Positions 1 through 6,702 of a stretch of DNA of 57,005 bases are shown here, piece after piece. Below the pieces are notes generated by a model. It worked only from the letters and a program-made list of their open reading frames with translations. It had not been told where the DNA came from and made no database searches. Origin of the DNA: an uncultured Lachnospiraceae bacterium (GTDB lineage: Bacteria; Bacillota; Clostridia; Lachnospirales; Lachnospiraceae). Location of the stretch: positions 1-57,005 of the forward strand of contig CAMEIX010000020.1 of the NCBI GenBank assembly GCA_945919075.1. The letters are read 5' to 3'. The first letter of the stretch is position 1; each line of letters starts with the position of its first letter. The position numbers were made by a program, and so were the translations under genes.

Positions 1-53
1 AGAGCAACCGGCTCATAACCGGTCGGTCCTGGGTTCGAGTCCCCGAAGGTCCA
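1..53 (+). tRNA. tRNA-Met (CAT), 5' truncated by window edge
   Basis: The window opens inside a tRNA. The anticodon loop reads CTCATAA (anticodon CAT), followed by a variable loop, the T-arm with TTCGAGT, and a 3' acceptor strand ending at 53. The D-arm and 5' acceptor strand lie outside the window, so elongator and initiator forms cannot be separated with certainty. It is the first of four closely spaced tRNAs. Confidence 0.9.
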
Positions 54-117
54 CTCTATTTAGTAATATTCGTACCTGCGGTTGTACCGCAATCAATCAT
101 TTTCAATAGTAAAATAT

Positions 118-191
118 GGCCTAGTGGCTCAGTTGGTTAGAGCGCCGCCCTGTCACGGCGGAGGTCGTCGGTTCGAGTCCGATCTGGGTCG
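118..191 (+). tRNA. tRNA-Asp (GTC)
   Basis: A 74-nt cloverleaf. Acceptor GGCCTAG pairs with CTGGGTC, the anticodon loop carries GTC, and the T-loop is TTCGAGT. No CCA is encoded. Confidence 0.95.
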
Positions 192-196
192 TTAAT

Positions 197-269
197 GGGG
201 TCTTAGCTCAGCTGGGAGAGCATCTGCCTTACAAGCAGAGGGTCACAGGTTCGAGCCCTGTAGGCCCCA
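197..269 (+). tRNA. tRNA-Val (TAC)
   Basis: A 73-nt cloverleaf. Acceptor GGGGTCT pairs with AGGCCCC and the anticodon is TAC. It starts 5 nt after tRNA-Asp, so the two are probably processed from one precursor. A 15-nt piece of its anticodon/variable/T-arm region (CAGAGGGTCACAGGT) recurs at 1809-1823. Confidence 0.95.
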
Positions 270-290
270 TTACCCTTTTAGTTAGCCTAT

Positions 291-374
291 GCTGGTGTGG
301 CGGAATAGGCAGACGCAAGGGACTTAAAATCCCTCGGTGGCAACACCGTGCCGGTTCAAGTCCGGCCACCAGCA
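291..374 (+). tRNA. tRNA-Leu (TAA)
   Basis: An 84-nt class II tRNA with a long variable arm. Acceptor GCTGGTG pairs with CACCAGC and the anticodon is TAA. Its last 21 nt lie in a 79-nt sequence repeated at 2085-2163, the usual signature of a tRNA used as an integration target. Confidence 0.95.
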
Positions 375-432
375 GTAAATTTGATAAGGGAAATACAGCA
401 GAAATGCCGTATTTCTCTTATTTTTTTCTTTT
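354..432 (+). repeat. 79-nt direct repeat, copy A (tRNA-Leu tail plus terminator)
   Basis: This copy begins in the T-arm of tRNA-Leu and runs through the terminator. It matches 2085-2163 at 78 of 79 positions; the difference is C at 363 against T at 2094. Related GC-rich palindromic sequence follows both copies. Together they look like left and right attachment sites around a 1.65-kb segment, though no integrase gene is present. Confidence 0.8.
386..432 (+). terminator. Rho-independent terminator of the tRNA cluster
   Basis: An 11-bp stem (386-396 with 409-419, one G-U pair) carries an inner GCA/TGC helix with a GAAA loop. A run of T broken by one C follows (421-432). Confidence 0.85.
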
Positions 433-440
433 ATGAGCTA

Positions 441-555
441 TGAGGCGGGGCATGAGAGGCAAAAGCCGGGGGTTAAACCCCGCGAGGAGGGGAATATGCC
501 CCGTAAGAGGACATAACACGCCCCGTGAGAAGGAAAATCAAAGATTTTATGAGTG
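441..555. repeat. GC-rich nested palindrome array, copy A
   Basis: GGGGCAT and ATGCCCC form an outer inverted repeat around an inner GGGG-TTAA-CCCC palindrome. Further CGCCCCGTGAGAAGG-type units follow. The same modules, expanded, follow the second tRNA-Leu tail at 2170-2368. No function is recognised; the layout resembles REP/BIME-type intergenic repeats. The rest of the gap up to 737 shows nothing recognisable. Confidence 0.6.
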
Positions 556-737
556 GCATACAGAAATGAATAGTTACTAAATGTATGTACAGTACGAAGA
601 GAACATTAAGATAATGCTAAAGCGACGCTTGTGAGTGAACTTCAATTTGCCATTAATCTTCCTTTGTCCTTCAGTTGTATCGGATTTCAATATATCATTA
701 TCTTTGGATGTGGCAAGAAGTTTTTATTCCATCATCA

Positions 738-766
738 TATGCAAAAACGGTGATAACTGATATAAT
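738..766 (+). promoter_or_regulatory. Possible promoter of the MBL-fold gene
   Basis: A perfect TATAAT at 761-766 lies 45 nt before the gene start. The -35 at 17-nt spacing (TATGCA, 738-743) is weak. Confidence 0.4.
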
Positions 767-810
767 GCTAATAAGTTTAAAATTTGAATTTAATGGAAGG
801 AAAAAATAGT

Positions 811-1446
811 ATGTCGAAAATCTCAATAAATGCACGGAGCAGTATCAGGATTGAAGGAACGAAAGTAATATATTTTGACCCATTCAAAATTACGGAAGAA
901 AAGCATGATGCAGATATCATATTTGTTACGCATGAGCATTATGACCACTTTTCACCTGAAGACATTAAGAAAGTTTCTAATAAGAATACTATCTTGGTTG
1001 CACCATTTAGTATGAAGCAGATTGTTCTTGAAAAAGTTGATGAAATGATAGGTGAAATGATATTTGCTAAAGCAGAGGAAACGAGAACAAATCTTATGGT
1101 AGATGGCGTTTTGATACAATGGGTTCGTGCATATAATATTGGTAAGCCATTTCATACGAAGGAAAGTGGATGGATAGGATATGTCGTAACGCTTGATGAC
1201 AATATATATTTCGTGACAGGAGATACTGATGCTAACGAAGACAATGTAAACGTTAAATGTGATGTCCTGTTTGTGCCTTGTGGCGGAAAGTATACTTTTG
1301 ATGCCGAAGAAGCAGCTGAATTTACGCATAGAATTAAACCTCGAAAGGTTATACCAACACATTATACAGATGTGGCTGGAGAATCTAAAATTGGAGAGAT
1401 ATTCAAAAGAGCAATACAGAATATAGAGGTTGAACTGATGTTATAA
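811..1446 (+). CDS. MBL-fold metallo-hydrolase
   Basis: This 211-residue protein belongs to the metallo-beta-lactamase fold superfamily. Near its N-terminus it carries the metal-binding signature THEHYDHF (HxHxDH). A later GDTD segment supplies the bridging Asp, and PTHYTD near the C-terminus supplies the last His. The size and the DPF...HADIIFVTHEH layout fit the UPF0173/UlaG-like small hydrolases, but the substrate cannot be told. The start at 811 has GGAAGG about 10 nt upstream; an in-frame TTG at 784 has no such site. The gene stands alone, between the duplicated tRNA-Leu tails, and is more AT-rich than the genes further right, so it is probably acquired cargo. Confidence 0.85.
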   Translation: MSKISINARSSIRIEGTKVIYFDPFKITEEKHDADIIFVTHEHYDHFSPEDIKKVSNKNTILVAPFSMKQIVLEKVDEMIGEMIFAKAEETRTNLMVDGVLIQWVRAYNIGKPFHTKESGWIGYVVTLDDNIYFVTGDTDANEDNVNVKCDVLFVPCGGKYTFDAEEAAEFTHRIKPRKVIPTHYTDVAGESKIGEIFKRAIQNIEVELML

Positions 1447-1514
1447 GATTGATAAATTTTTGCGCTAAGAAATCATCAATACCCAATTTATGGATTTCTT
1501 TTGCAAAATAACGG

Positions 1515-1543
1515 TTGACAATAATATGTATTCAGATTAGTAT
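1515..1543 (+). promoter_or_regulatory. Promoter of the antisense RNA facing the small toxin-like gene
   Basis: TTGACA (1515-1520), 17-nt spacer, TAGTAT (1538-1543). It points right, towards the 3' end of the small gene on the opposite strand. No open reading frame follows before the terminator at 1600-1638. Confidence 0.65.
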
Positions 1544-1549
1544 GAAAGT

Positions 1550-1638
1550 ATAAAAGGGCATTACCGATAGACGGTTAGTCCAGATTATAGTTGATAAAAA
1601 ATAATCGCCTAGTGGTCCAGACTGAGGCGATTATTTTT
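1550..1638 (+). ncRNA. Candidate antisense antitoxin RNA (type I toxin-antitoxin)
   Basis: A transcript from the promoter at 1515-1543 would start near 1550. It would end in the T-run of the hairpin at 1600-1635, giving an RNA of about 90 nt. Its 3' hairpin overlaps the stop codon and terminator of the membrane peptide gene on the other strand. This is the layout known for TxpA/RatA-type systems. The promoter and terminator are seen; the RNA itself is inferred. Confidence 0.5.
1594..1638. terminator. Bidirectional terminator shared by toxin mRNA and antisense RNA
   Basis: A perfect 11-bp stem AATAATCGCCT (1600-1610) / AGGCGATTATT (1625-1635) has T-runs on both strands. The stop codon of the minus-strand peptide lies in the stem. 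Confidence 0.8.
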
Positions 1639-1726
1639 GTGATTTATTACTTCCGATTGAATATCCGAGACCGAATGCAGTGAGTACAAGACTTACAACA
1701 GCAATCAGACCTTCAATAGTCATCAT
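1631..1726 (-). CDS. Small hydrophobic peptide, putative holin-like / type I toxin
   Basis: A 31-residue peptide starts MMTIEGLIAVV and ends in GSNKSQK. It has one membrane span of about 20 residues and a short basic tail. This is the build of the putative holin-like toxins (Hol-Tox) of Firmicutes, which insert in the membrane and are silenced by antisense RNA. AGAGGG lies 9 nt before the ATG at 1726. An in-frame ATG at 1735 directly abuts the ribosome site and is less likely. The stop codon is buried in a bidirectional terminator, and an opposing promoter lies beyond it. Family assignment rests on size, composition and locus layout, not on a strong sequence match. Confidence 0.55.
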   Translation of the reverse strand: MMTIEGLIAVVSLVLTAFGLGYSIGSNKSQK

Positions 1727-2084
1727 GGCAATCATCCCTCTTTCGTACAAATTTCCAATGCAGAAAAGCATACAGATATATTTTCAATACATTGGATTTC
1801 TATATTAACAGAGGGTCACAGGTCTTCGTTCCACTTCGGTCGTTGCAGAACGAGTGCAACTGGCACTCTGCAACCCTCTGGAGAAGGACTAACCGCCTAC
1901 CGCGAATGGTAGCACCCATGAAAGTAGTGTAGCAGAAGAAATGATAAAATACAATAGATAAAGAGAAGAAAAATAAACGAATTAACGTTAATCCTACTAA
2001 GAGTATTTTACACGACATTTACACACCCCAAGTCAGTGCCCCAACAAGCTCCTTTCTATGCGGGTTTGCGGGTAGCTGACCTGC
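1727..2084. other. Non-coding remnant stretch
   Basis: No convincing gene is seen. At 1809-1823 there is a 15-nt match to the tRNA-Val at 235-249. Around 1829-1888, GTTGCAGA/TCTGCAAC-type inverted complementarity is present. The stretch looks like debris between the toxin locus and the second tRNA-Leu tail. Confidence 0.5.
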
Positions 2085-2163
2085 GTTCAAGTCTGGCCAC
2101 CAGCAGTAAATTTGATAAGGGAAATACAGCAGAAATGCCGTATTTCTCTTATTTTTTTCTTTT
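2085..2163 (+). repeat. 79-nt direct repeat, copy B (orphan tRNA-Leu tail plus terminator)
   Basis: It matches 354-432 with one mismatch. It carries only the last 21 nt of tRNA-Leu and its terminator, without the rest of the tRNA. This is what the distal attachment site of an element integrated at the tRNA 3' end would look like. Confidence 0.8.
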
Positions 2164-2169
2164 GAGGTA

Positions 2170-2368
2170 CGAGCGGGGCATGAGAGGCTAAAGTTGGGGT
2201 TTAAACCCCGCGAGGAAGGAAATATGCCCCGCAAGGGAGATATAACAAGCCCCACGGGGCATGAGAGGCTAAAGCCAGGGTTTAAACCCCGCGGGGAGGG
2301 GAATATGCCCCGCGAGAAAGAAAATATGCCCCGCAAGGTGGAAATATGCCCTGTAAGGAGAGAATCAG
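2170..2368. repeat. GC-rich nested palindrome array, copy B (expanded)
   Basis: Two modules of CGGGGCATGAGAGGCTAAAG are each followed by a palindrome. The first is the perfect 14-nt GGGGTTTAAACCCC at 2196-2209; the second is GGGTTTAAACCC at 2278-2289. Then comes a near-tandem array of about 20-bp units starting AATATGCC at 2302, 2323 and 2343. Outer GGGGCAT/ATGCCCC arms make nested hairpins possible. Open frames crossing this block are repeat artefacts. There are no unique spacers, so it is not a CRISPR array. The gap to 2463 shows nothing else. Confidence 0.65.
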
Positions 2369-2463
2369 ACATGCTTGTGGCATTTTCCATATAATAAGGA
2401 AGAAACTGCAATAAAGAAGAAATTGTGATTAAGTAAGCAATTCCTAAACAGGTGCAGAAATTC

Positions 2464-3261
2464 TTACTGGTGCGGACGCAAAAGCTTCAGTTTGGAACGA
2501 AGGGTGTTTAAGTGGGTCCTTCGCCGAAAGGCGCGGGCAAGCCCGGCCAGTTTGTTGTAGGGCCAGAATCCGTAAACCAGAAGATAATTGAAAATTCCCA
2601 AACGGTCTTTCAGGGTTCCATGATAATAGTTACCGGAGGCATGTACAACCTTCTCGGCTTTTATGGCGCGGATCAAGTCGGTCTCGTTATGGATTTCAAC
2701 AGAAAAATCCGTGAAACCAAAGCCCACTCCGTCGGGTTTGTGGGAATCGCTTCCGCCGAGAGGGCATAAGGAAAAAAGCTTTGCTAATTTCAAAGCATTC
2801 TGATTGGATTTTTCGGATTCGCAGGCGTTAAAGGTTTCAATGAAATCAAAAGATTCCAGAATGGAACGGTCCCTGTGGTAGAGGAAACTGCGACAAAAAC
2901 TCAAGAACATTTCGCCACAGGGGTGTGCAGGCCCTAAAATGCCACCATGGAGATGAACCAGATTAATTAATGTTCTGGCTTTCAGACCCCGGCATTCTAA
3001 TAAAGGAAGTTTGACATGCGGCGGCATGATTACCAGAATATGACCGGCATCGATGGTATCATATTCAAGTCCTTTTAATACCACGAAGTCGGTTTTTTCT
3101 TTCAAATGATGTTCATAATAAGAATAGGCCTTATAAGAATTATGGTCGGTGATTAACATTCCCCCGTATCCTTTTTCTTTTAAAATCCGGATATATTCCG
3201 GTAAAGTGACTTTGCCGTCCGGAGAGCCTTCTTTTGTGTGGCAATGCATATCAAAACGCAT
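2464..3261 (-). CDS. PHP-domain metal-dependent phosphoesterase
   Basis: A 265-residue PHP-family protein. Metal ligands appear in order: DMHCHTKEGSPDG near the N-terminus, ITDHNSY, a central GPAHPCGE, and GGSDSHKPDGVG towards the C-terminus. These are the four PHP motifs of enzymes such as YciV/TrpH-like nucleases and histidinol phosphatases. The substrate is not evident. The start at 3261 is preferred because AGGAGG lies 6 nt before it; the ATG at 3267 touches the ribosome site. It is transcribed away from the decarboxylase operon on its right, and the intergenic region holds the promoter of that operon. It is a single gene with no operon partners. Confidence 0.85.
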   Translation of the reverse strand: MRFDMHCHTKEGSPDGKVTLPEYIRILKEKGYGGMLITDHNSYKAYSYYEHHLKEKTDFVVLKGLEYDTIDAGHILVIMPPHVKLPLLECRGLKARTLINLVHLHGGILGPAHPCGEMFLSFCRSFLYHRDRSILESFDFIETFNACESEKSNQNALKLAKLFSLCPLGGSDSHKPDGVGFGFTDFSVEIHNETDLIRAIKAEKVVHASGNYYHGTLKDRLGIFNYLLVYGFWPYNKLAGLARAFRRRTHLNTLRSKLKLLRPHQ

Positions 3262-3315
3262 AAGCATCCTCCTCTTTTTGTCGCAAAAATACGATTATAG
3301 TCTAACACAATTTAC

Positions 3316-3344
3316 TTTACTTTGAAATAGCGAAAGCATATAAT
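3316..3344 (+). promoter_or_regulatory. Promoter of the decarboxylase beta/gamma genes
   Basis: TTTACT (3316-3321), 17-nt spacer, TATAAT (3339-3344). It lies 52 nt before the start codon. Confidence 0.6.
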
Positions 3345-3395
3345 AATACTTACTATGGATTATAGAATTTATTTTATACATGGAGGAAAACGTAA

Positions 3396-4532
3396 ATGAG
3401 TTTTTTGTGGGAAGGCGTATGTTCCGTGACCTGGCAACAGCTTGTCATGTATGCGGTGGGCGCAGCGTTGATTTGGCTGGCAATCAAAAAAGAATATGAG
3501 CCGGCACTTTTGCTCCCGATGGGATTTGGAGCAATCTTAATTAATTTACCCGGTTCCAATGCCATTATGCAGACCATAGAAGGCGTAGGAGAGACACAGG
3601 GTATCGTAGAATGGCTTTATAATGTAGGAATCGGTGCATCCGAGGCACTGCCGCTTCTTTTGTTTATCGGAATAGGTGCCATGATCGATTTCGGCCCTCT
3701 TCTGGCAAAGCCCTTTATGTTTTTGTTCGGAGCCGCAGCACAGATTGGTATCTTTGTGGCACTCTTACTGGCTCTGGTGCTTGGATTTGACTTGAAGGAT
3801 GCCGCTTCCATCGGTATTATCGGTGCAGCAGATGGTCCCACATCCCTTTTGGTGTCCCAGGTACTTCATTCCAAATATATCGGTGCGATTGCAGTGGCAG
3901 CATATTCATACATGGCACTGGTACCCATTGTACAACCTATGGCAATTAAACTGATTACCACAAAAAAAGAGAGAAGCATTAAAATGGAATATAACCCGGG
4001 AGCGGTTTCCAAACGTACCAAAATACTGTTTCCCATAGTGGTAACGATTGTAGTCGGACTGATTGCTCCTTCCTCTGCATCCCTGGTCGGATTTTTGATG
4101 TTTGGTAATCTGATTCGGGAGTGCGGTGTATTACAAAATCTTTCGGAAGCAGCGCAGGGACCGTTAACCAACCTGATTACTTTGTTATTAGGTATCACGA
4201 TTTCTTTCAGCATGAAAGCAGAGGATTTTGTGAGACCGGATACACTTCTGGTTATGGCCATTGGACTTGCGGCATTTGTATTTGACACCTTTGGCGGTGT
4301 ATTGTTAGCCAAGGTTATGAATATTTTCCTGAAAAAGAAAATTAATCCCATGGTTGGAGCGGCAGGTATTTCCGCGTTTCCCATGTCCTCCAGAGTGGTA
4401 CAGAAGCTGGCACAGGAAGAAAATCCCGGCAATATGATTATTATGCAGGCTGCCGGCGCAAACGTAGCAGGACAGATTTCTTCCGCAATAGCGGGTGGAC
4501 TGATCATTCAGTTGGTATCAAGGTTTATGTAA
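3396..4532 (+). CDS. oadB: Na+-translocating decarboxylase beta subunit (OadB/GcdB/MmdB family)
   Basis: A 378-residue polytopic membrane protein with about ten hydrophobic segments. This is the subunit that couples decarboxylation of biotin-bound CO2 to Na+ export in oxaloacetate, glutaconyl-CoA and methylmalonyl-CoA decarboxylases. The family-typical segment GAADGPTSLLVSQVLH sits near residue 145, and GANVAGQISSAIAGG near the C-terminus. GGAGGA precedes the ATG at a good distance. The length fits the family. The tiny gamma-like gene follows 18 nt downstream. The carboxyltransferase and biotin carrier subunits are not in the window, so the substrate cannot be named from context. Confidence 0.9.
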   Translation: MSFLWEGVCSVTWQQLVMYAVGAALIWLAIKKEYEPALLLPMGFGAILINLPGSNAIMQTIEGVGETQGIVEWLYNVGIGASEALPLLLFIGIGAMIDFGPLLAKPFMFLFGAAAQIGIFVALLLALVLGFDLKDAASIGIIGAADGPTSLLVSQVLHSKYIGAIAVAAYSYMALVPIVQPMAIKLITTKKERSIKMEYNPGAVSKRTKILFPIVVTIVVGLIAPSSASLVGFLMFGNLIRECGVLQNLSEAAQGPLTNLITLLLGITISFSMKAEDFVRPDTLLVMAIGLAAFVFDTFGGVLLAKVMNIFLKKKINPMVGAAGISAFPMSSRVVQKLAQEENPGNMIIMQAAGANVAGQISSAIAGGLIIQLVSRFM

Positions 4533-4550
4533 AGAACGGAGGCATGAAAT

Positions 4551-4691
4551 ATGAATGAAACAATTATGACGGGCCTGGAAATCATGGGATATGGAATGGC
4601 AGGAATTTTTGTGGCTGTCGGAATTATTATGATTTTCGTATGGGGCCTGCAATGGATAGATAAAGCGGGTAAAAAGGAAGAAACAGAATAG
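4551..4691 (+). CDS. OadG-like gamma subunit of the Na+-pump decarboxylase
   Basis: A 46-residue protein: a short N-terminus, one membrane span (about residues 12-35, GYGMAGIFVAVGIIMIFVWG), then a charged tail KAGKKEETE. This is the minimal form of the OadG/sodium pump decarboxylase gamma family, which holds the beta subunit and carboxyltransferase together. The gene is too short for many gene finders. It starts 18 nt after the beta gene, with GGAGG 7 nt before the ATG, and is followed by a strong terminator, so the two form a two-gene operon. It is shorter than typical gamma subunits of about 80-120 residues and lacks their Pro-rich linker. Confidence 0.75.
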   Translation: MNETIMTGLEIMGYGMAGIFVAVGIIMIFVWGLQWIDKAGKKEETE

Positions 4692-4735
4692 AAGTACAGA
4701 CCTGGTTTGGTTTGAAATAGAGTACAGAACAAAAT

Positions 4736-4764
4736 AAAAAGAGATGCGGATGCATCTCTTTTTA
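4736..4764. terminator. Bidirectional terminator between oadG and tRNA-Arg
   Basis: AAAAAGAGATGC pairs with GCATCTCTTTTT around a short loop. A/T tails on both sides let it serve the beta/gamma operon and the convergent tRNA-Arg. Confidence 0.85.
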
Positions 4765-4781
4765 CTAATTAAAATAAGAAG

Positions 4782-4855
4782 CGTGCGTTAGAGGATTCGA
4801 ACCCCCGACCTTTTGGTCCGTAGCCAAACGCTCTATCCAGCTGAGCTAAACGCAC
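4782..4855 (-). tRNA. tRNA-Arg (ACG)
   Basis: A 74-nt cloverleaf on the minus strand. Acceptor GTGCGTT pairs with AACGCAC, the anticodon loop CTACGGA gives ACG, and the T-loop is TTCGAAT. Confidence 0.95.
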
Positions 4856-5022
4856 ATTCGTTGTTCTCACAACATTAGATATTGTATCTTCTTATCATAA
4901 AAATGTCAATAGTTATTAAAAAAATAATTATGGCAACTGTGAAAATCCATTTAAAATTGGGCAAAAAAACTGTCGAAAATTGCCGAAAGTATAAAATGTG
5001 CATAAAAAAAATTCAAAAAGTA

Positions 5023-5051
5023 TTGCAAAATTATCAAACGTGATGTATAGT
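5023..5051 (+). promoter_or_regulatory. Promoter of the sugar ABC transporter operon
   Basis: TTGCAA (5023-5028), 17-nt spacer, TATAGT (5046-5051). It lies 53 nt before the lipoprotein gene in an AT-rich gap (4856-5104) that shows no other feature. Confidence 0.6.
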
Positions 5052-5104
5052 AATGATGTTGGTAAACAACAAAACACCTATTTTTTAAGGGAGGAAAAAA
5101 AGTA

Positions 5105-6505
5105 ATGAAAAGAAAAGCATTAGCACTTTTGCTTACTGTTGCAACTGCAGCAACAATGCTCGTTGGTTGTGGCGACAAGCCCGCTGATTCCAACGAAAGC
5201 AGCACACCTGTAGAAAGCAACAGCGAAAGCGAAGCAACACCTGATTCTTCTGTAGAAGCTCCTGCAGAAGAGGGTAAAGTTCTTAACATTTATTGTTGGA
5301 ACGAAGAATTCAAGACCCGTGTAACCGATCACTATCCTGGATATGAAGTAGTTGATGGTACTCACGGTAAAATCGGTGATGTAGATGTAGTTTGGAACAT
5401 CACTCCTTCTGATGACAACGCTTATCAGAACAACCTGGACGCTACTCTGTTAGGCCAGGCTGATGCAGCAGCAGACGACAAGATCGACTTATTCCTTCTT
5501 GAAGCTGACTACGCATTAAAATATGTTGACACACCTTACACAATGAACATCAAAGATCTTGGTATCACAGATGCTGATATCGCTGATCAGTACAAATACA
5601 CCCAGGATATCGTAACTGATTCCACCGGTGCAATCAAAGGTCTTTCTTGGCAGGGATGTCCTGGCGCATTGTTCTACAACAGACAGGCTGCTATCGATAT
5701 TCTTGGTTCTGACGACGCTGCAACTGTTCAGGCTGCAGTTAAGGATTGGGATACCTTCGTAGCAACTGCTGCAGACGCTAAGGCAGCTGGTTACAAGATG
5801 TGCTCTTCCGTAAACGATACTTATCGTGTATACTCCAACAACGTATCCTCTAAGTGGGTAGTTGATGGAAAGATCAACATTGATGACAACATCATGAAAT
5901 GGGTTGAAGACTCCAAGGTATTAGTTGACAACGGCTATGCTGGAACTCATGACCTTTGGTCTGCTGACTGGTCCGCAGGTTTCTTCCCTGAAGGAAAAGT
6001 ATTCTGCTACTTTGGACCCGCTTGGTTAATCAACTTCTGTATGTCTAAGGGTGAAGAAGGCGCTATCGCAACCGATGGTGGCTGGGGTATCACCGAAGGA
6101 CCTCAGGGCTTCTTCTGGGGTGGTACTTGGATGGCAGCAGCAGCTGGCACCGACAACCCTTCTCTTGTAAAAGACTTAATGCTCAAGTTAACTTGTGACA
6201 AAGACATCATGGTTGACATCGTTAGAGCTGATGATGACTTCGTAAACAACAAACCTGCTATGGAAGAAATGGCAAATGACGCTTCTTACTCCAGCGATGT
6301 ATTTGGCGGAATCAACCCTCTTTCTTACTATGTAGCTGGTGCTGACTCTATCGACCTCAGCAACCTTTCTGCATACGATCAGGGATGTAACGAAGAATTC
6401 CAGAACGCTATGAAGGATTACTTCACTGGCAAGGCTGATCTTGACACTGCTCTTGAAACCTTCAAGAAGAACGTAGTTGTTAAGTATCCTGAATTAACAT
6501 ACTAA
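5105..6505 (+). CDS. Carbohydrate ABC transporter substrate-binding lipoprotein
   Basis: A 466-residue extracellular solute-binding protein of family 1 (COG1653 type). A lipoprotein signal peptide ends in the lipobox LVGC with Cys22. A Ser/Glu/Pro-rich tether follows (about 27-57), then the two-lobed binding domain rich in aromatic residues. The two sugar permeases downstream fit the role. The cellobiose phosphorylase at 13.7 kb suggests a beta-glucoside or other oligosaccharide ligand, but that is inference. Strong biased codon use and an AGGGAGGA ribosome site suggest high expression. A terminator-like hairpin follows the gene, so the binding protein is probably made in excess over the permeases. 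No ATP-binding subunit is present, as usual for systems sharing an MsmX-type ATPase. Confidence 0.9.
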   Translation: MKRKALALLLTVATAATMLVGCGDKPADSNESSTPVESNSESEATPDSSVEAPAEEGKVLNIYCWNEEFKTRVTDHYPGYEVVDGTHGKIGDVDVVWNITPSDDNAYQNNLDATLLGQADAAADDKIDLFLLEADYALKYVDTPYTMNIKDLGITDADIADQYKYTQDIVTDSTGAIKGLSWQGCPGALFYNRQAAIDILGSDDAATVQAAVKDWDTFVATAADAKAAGYKMCSSVNDTYRVYSNNVSSKWVVDGKINIDDNIMKWVEDSKVLVDNGYAGTHDLWSADWSAGFFPEGKVFCYFGPAWLINFCMSKGEEGAIATDGGWGITEGPQGFFWGGTWMAAAAGTDNPSLVKDLMLKLTCDKDIMVDIVRADDDFVNNKPAMEEMANDASYSSDVFGGINPLSYYVAGADSIDLSNLSAYDQGCNEEFQNAMKDYFTGKADLDTALETFKKNVVVKYPELTY

Positions 6506-6538
6506 TTATAACTGAATAATTAGCAGTTGGTTGAAAAT

Positions 6539-6584
6539 AGCCATGTCTGCCTGTTGTGTGCAGGCGGGCATGGCTCATTTTTTA
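6539..6584 (+). terminator. Intra-operon terminator/attenuator after the binding protein
   Basis: AGCCATGTCTGCCTG pairs with CAGGCGGGCATGGCT (one G-U pair) around a 7-nt loop, followed by CATTTTTTATT. Partial read-through would lower permease expression relative to the lipoprotein. Confidence 0.8.
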
Positions 6585-6607
6585 TTCATAAGTACATATG
6601 TATAGAA

Positions 6608-6676
6608 GCAGTAAACAGAGCCGGCAGCAGATTACTTGCTGTTCGATAGGCAGCAAGGATTTACTGCGAGCTCTGT
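6608..6676 (+). promoter_or_regulatory. Structured region before the permeases with crossing complementarities
   Basis: GCAGTAAA (6608-6615) can pair with TTTACTGC (6660-6667). ACAGAGC (6615-6621) can pair with GCTCTGT (6670-6676). These two helices interleave, so they either form a pseudoknot or exclude each other. Between them, CAGCA/TGCTG and GCTG/CAGC can form small hairpins. The region sits between the terminator and the permease ribosome site. Its function is unknown. Confidence 0.4.
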
Positions 6677-6702
6677 AAAATAATTAGTGGAGGCACAATC
6701 TT

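Noticed and set aside
1800..2018. Minus-strand frame of 72 codons in the remnant stretch
   Set aside because: It runs across a tRNA-like fragment and ends in a sequence often seen as spurious translation near tRNA debris; no ribosome site.
2302..2360. Short tandem units considered as a CRISPR array
   Set aside because: Units of about 20 bp follow each other without unique spacers, and no cas genes are present.
2019..2411. Long open frames on both strands across the GC-rich repeat block
   Set aside because: They translate the palindromic repeat units and the tRNA tail, have no proper ribosome site, and resemble no protein.
4551..4691. Treating the short frame after oadB as non-coding
   Set aside because: A good ribosome site, a single membrane span with charged tail, position after oadB and a terminator right behind it all favour a real gamma subunit.
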